Origin: an uncultured Bacilli bacterium | Lineage (GTDB): Bacteria; Bacillota_I; Bacilli_A; RF39; UBA660 | Reading direction: 5' to 3' | Assembly: GCA_934133155.1 (NCBI GenBank) | Contig: CAKPAT010000066.1 | Location: forward strand, 1-7,048 | DNA: 7,048 bases | In this document: piece by piece, positions 5,233 to 7,048 of the stretch | How positions within the stretch are numbered: the first letter of the stretch is position 1 | How the letters are laid out: each line of letters opens with the position of its first letter | Notes under the pieces: generated by a model | What the model saw: only the letters and a program-made list of their open reading frames with translations | Databases searched by the model: none | Told to the model about the DNA's origin: nothing | Made by a program: the position numbers and the translations under genes

Positions 5233-7048
5233 TCACCCCATAAAAAGTCTAACCGTTTTTCCTTCTTCTAATTGCACACCTGCCTCTGGAGATTGTGAAA
5301 TAACCGTATCACCATCACCACTAACCTCAACATTAAGTCCTTCTAGCATTTTTTTAGCCTCAATCAAAGATTTAGAAGTCACATCACTAACAGTAATAAC
5401 TTTTAAATCCGGCCACTTATATTTTTTAGCAAGACCGCCAGAAGATGGCTTAATATCTAAAGCCTTAATACAGTCTTTTAAAACAGCTTTACTAATTGGT
5501 CCAACAGTTGTGCCACCATACTGAACAGTTCCTTTAGGATTATCAATCGCAATATAAACCACAACCTGAGGATTATCCGCCGGTAAAAAACCTACAAAAG
5601 ATAAAATATAATTATTATCTAAATATCTACCATTAGAAACCTTTTGTGCCGTACCTGTTTTACCACCAACACGGTACCCATCAATATAACTAGTTCTACC
5701 ACTACCATTTGCTACAACACTTTCTAAAGCGAACCTTACTTTTTCACTAGTTTCCTTACTAATAACTCTTCTAACCTTAGTTTTCTTATTTTCTAAAACT
5801 ACCGTATTAGTTTCTGACTCATTAATACTTTTAACAATATAAGGCTTATATAAAATACCACCATTAATAGCCGCCGAAACCGCCGTTATCTGCTGAATAG
5901 GAGTAACCGAAACACCTTGACCAAAAGCTGTTGTCGCTAGTTCAACCGGACCAACCTTAGACCTGTCAAAAATAATACCGTTAGCTTCACCATTCAAATC
6001 AACACCAGTTTTTTTACCAAAACCAAACTTATCAATATAATCAAATAAAGTATTAACTCCAAGCCTTTGACCTAAAATGACAAACCCTGGATTGCATGAA
6101 TTTTCTACAACTTGTAAAAAAGTTTCCTTACCATGTCCACCATGTTTCCAGCAGTGTAAAGTCGCATTTTCCACTTTTATACTTCCACTATCAAAATAAG
6201 TATCTTTATCTAAATCAACCTTGCCTTCCTCTAAAGCCGCTGAAAGAGTAATAATTTTAAAAGTAGAACCTGGTTCATAAGTTGCCCAAACTGGTAAATT
6301 CCGATTAATTTCTTCAACATTATAGTTTTGATAATTATTAGGTGAAAAATTAGGCCTAGAAGATATACCTAAAATTTCGCCATTATTTGGGTTCATAACA
6401 ATACCAATCGCTCTATCAGGATTATACTTGGTAACCGCATTATTAAGTTCTCTTTCCAAAGAAGCTTGAATTTCATTATTAATCGTCAAAGTAATATTCA
6501 TGCCATCCTGCGGTTTTTCATAAACTTCACTTAATTTAAGCTTATTGCCTTTCGCATCACTGTAATACTTAATCGCCCCATCTTTACCCGTTAAATAATC
6601 ATTGTAAGTAAGCTCAATACCACTTAAACCTTGATTATCAATACCAACAAATCCCAAAGTATGTGCTAAATAAGTATCATAAGGATAAGATCTCTGTGCC
6701 TCTTTAACTAAATAAACACCATCAAAATTCAAAGCTTTAATCTTATCAGCCACCTCATAAGAAAGCCTTCTTCCTTCAGGGTGTACCCTTTCAATAGAAG
6801 TTTTTTTACTCACATGCCTGTACATTTCATCATAAGTCACACCTAGAATTTGTGCTAGTTTATCAGAAACTTCTTCTTTATTTTTAATTTGATTTGGAAT
6901 AAGTACCAATGAAGTTGTTGTCACATTATCAGCTAAAATAACTCCATTACGGTCAAAAATAAGACCTCTATTTGCCATAACCGGTAAATTACGGCTCCAT
7001 AAATTACTTGCATAACTATTAAGTTTTTTATAATCAATTACTTGGATG
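5233..7048 (-). CDS. Class B penicillin-binding protein (SpoVD/FtsI type) with PASTA domain, N-terminus beyond the window
   Basis: A transpeptidase that crosslinks peptidoglycan beside its SEDS partner (ftsW, two genes downstream). The frame stays open to the right edge: 23 further in-frame codons (7047-6979, ending LWSRNLPV) precede the Met at 6978, so that Met is internal and the cytoplasmic tail and membrane anchor are missing. About 604 residues are visible, which fits a SpoVD-sized protein of about 640. Counting the Met at 6978 as 1: ANRGLIFDRNG (2-12) opens the pedestal domain; the transpeptidase motifs are S238-T-F-K241 (catalytic Ser238), S294-C-N296 and K440-T-G442; HCWKHGGHGKETF (275-287) is typical of Firmicutes PBP2/SpoVD proteins; and a single PASTA repeat fills about 523-581 up to the stop. 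One PASTA domain favours SpoVD over the vegetative PBP2B of Bacillus, which has two, but in this lineage it may be the only division PBP. Confidence 0.93.
   Translation of the reverse strand, partial: IQVIDYKKLNSYASNLWSRNLPVMANRGLIFDRNGVILADNVTTTSLVLIPNQIKNKEEVSDKLAQILGVTYDEMYRHVSKKTSIERVHPEGRRLSYEVADKIKALNFDGVYLVKEAQRSYPYDTYLAHTLGFVGIDNQGLSGIELTYNDYLTGKDGAIKYYSDAKGNKLKLSEVYEKPQDGMNITLTINNEIQASLERELNNAVTKYNPDRAIGIVMNPNNGEILGISSRPNFSPNNYQNYNVEEINRNLPVWATYEPGSTFKIITLSAALEEGKVDLDKDTYFDSGSIKVENATLHCWKHGGHGKETFLQVVENSCNPGFVILGQRLGVNTLFDYIDKFGFGKKTGVDLNGEANGIIFDRSKVGPVELATTAFGQGVSVTPIQQITAVSAAINGGILYKPYIVKSINESETNTVVLENKKTKVRRVISKETSEKVRFALESVVANGSGRTSYIDGYRVGGKTGTAQKVSNGRYLDNNYILSFVGFLPADNPQVVVYIAIDNPKGTVQYGGTTVGPISKAVLKDCIKALDIKPSSGGLAKKYKWPDLKVITVSDVTSKSLIEAKKMLEGLNVEVSGDGDTVISQSPEAGVQLEEGKTVRLFMG

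Noticed and set aside
6976..6978. Met at 6978 as the true start of the PBP
   Set aside because: The frame stays open upstream to the window edge and encodes the conserved stretch leading to RNLPVMANRGLIFDRNG, so this Met is internal.
1..7048. CRISPR array, tRNA or rRNA genes
   Set aside because: No regularly spaced repeats and no tRNA cloverleaf or rRNA core sequences were seen on reading both strands.

Overview
The window is AT-rich DNA whose genes all lie on the minus strand, apart from one decayed transposase on the plus strand. Tryptophan is read from TGG, and TGA is a true stop for the penicillin-binding protein and mraY, so the code is the standard bacterial one, not the mycoplasma code. 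Shine-Dalgarno sequences are GGAGG-like. The cell-wall proteins are of the Gram-positive type, including a class B PBP with a C-terminal PASTA domain. Together this suggests a low-GC Bacillota (Firmicutes) genome, perhaps an uncultured gut Bacilli, Erysipelotrichia or RF39-like lineage. The lineage is inference; only the low-GC Gram-positive character is well supported.

Right half (3160-7048): a compact peptidoglycan operon, transcribed right to left. It holds a class B PBP of the SpoVD/FtsI type (its N-terminal end lies outside the window), mraY (lipid I synthase) and ftsW/spoVE (SEDS glycosyltransferase). PBP and mraY are 1 nt apart, and mraY and ftsW share an ATGA overlap. MraY makes lipid I, FtsW polymerises the glycan once lipid II has been made and flipped, and the PBP crosslinks it. 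The murE, murD and murG genes usually found among these are absent from this stretch.

Middle (about 2450-3159): a scar region with no intact conserved gene. Going leftwards from ftsW it contains a short acidic ORF that resembles the C-terminal part of a type II antitoxin, a probable operon terminator, a decayed second copy of the ftsW C-terminal coding sequence (64 of 69 core bases identical to the intact gene about 350 bp away), and an N-terminal remnant of an IS982-like transposase with two frameshifts. This looks like the junction between the conserved cell-wall operon and accessory DNA.

Left part (1-2450): three genes that probably handle nucleotides or bases. They are a Nudix hydrolase with its own promoter and terminator; an unusual 500-residue protein fusing a guanylate-kinase-like P-loop domain to two domains that resemble nucleoside 2-deoxyribosyltransferase (NDT); and, 11 nt further on, the start of an HhH-GPD/endonuclease III-like DNA glycosylase family protein cut by the window edge. 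Two perfect palindromes sit just upstream of the fusion gene and look like operators. The fusion protein and its pairing with a glycosylase-like gene are the most novel content; a role in nucleotide salvage, pool sanitation, base modification or phage defence is possible but not shown by the sequence.
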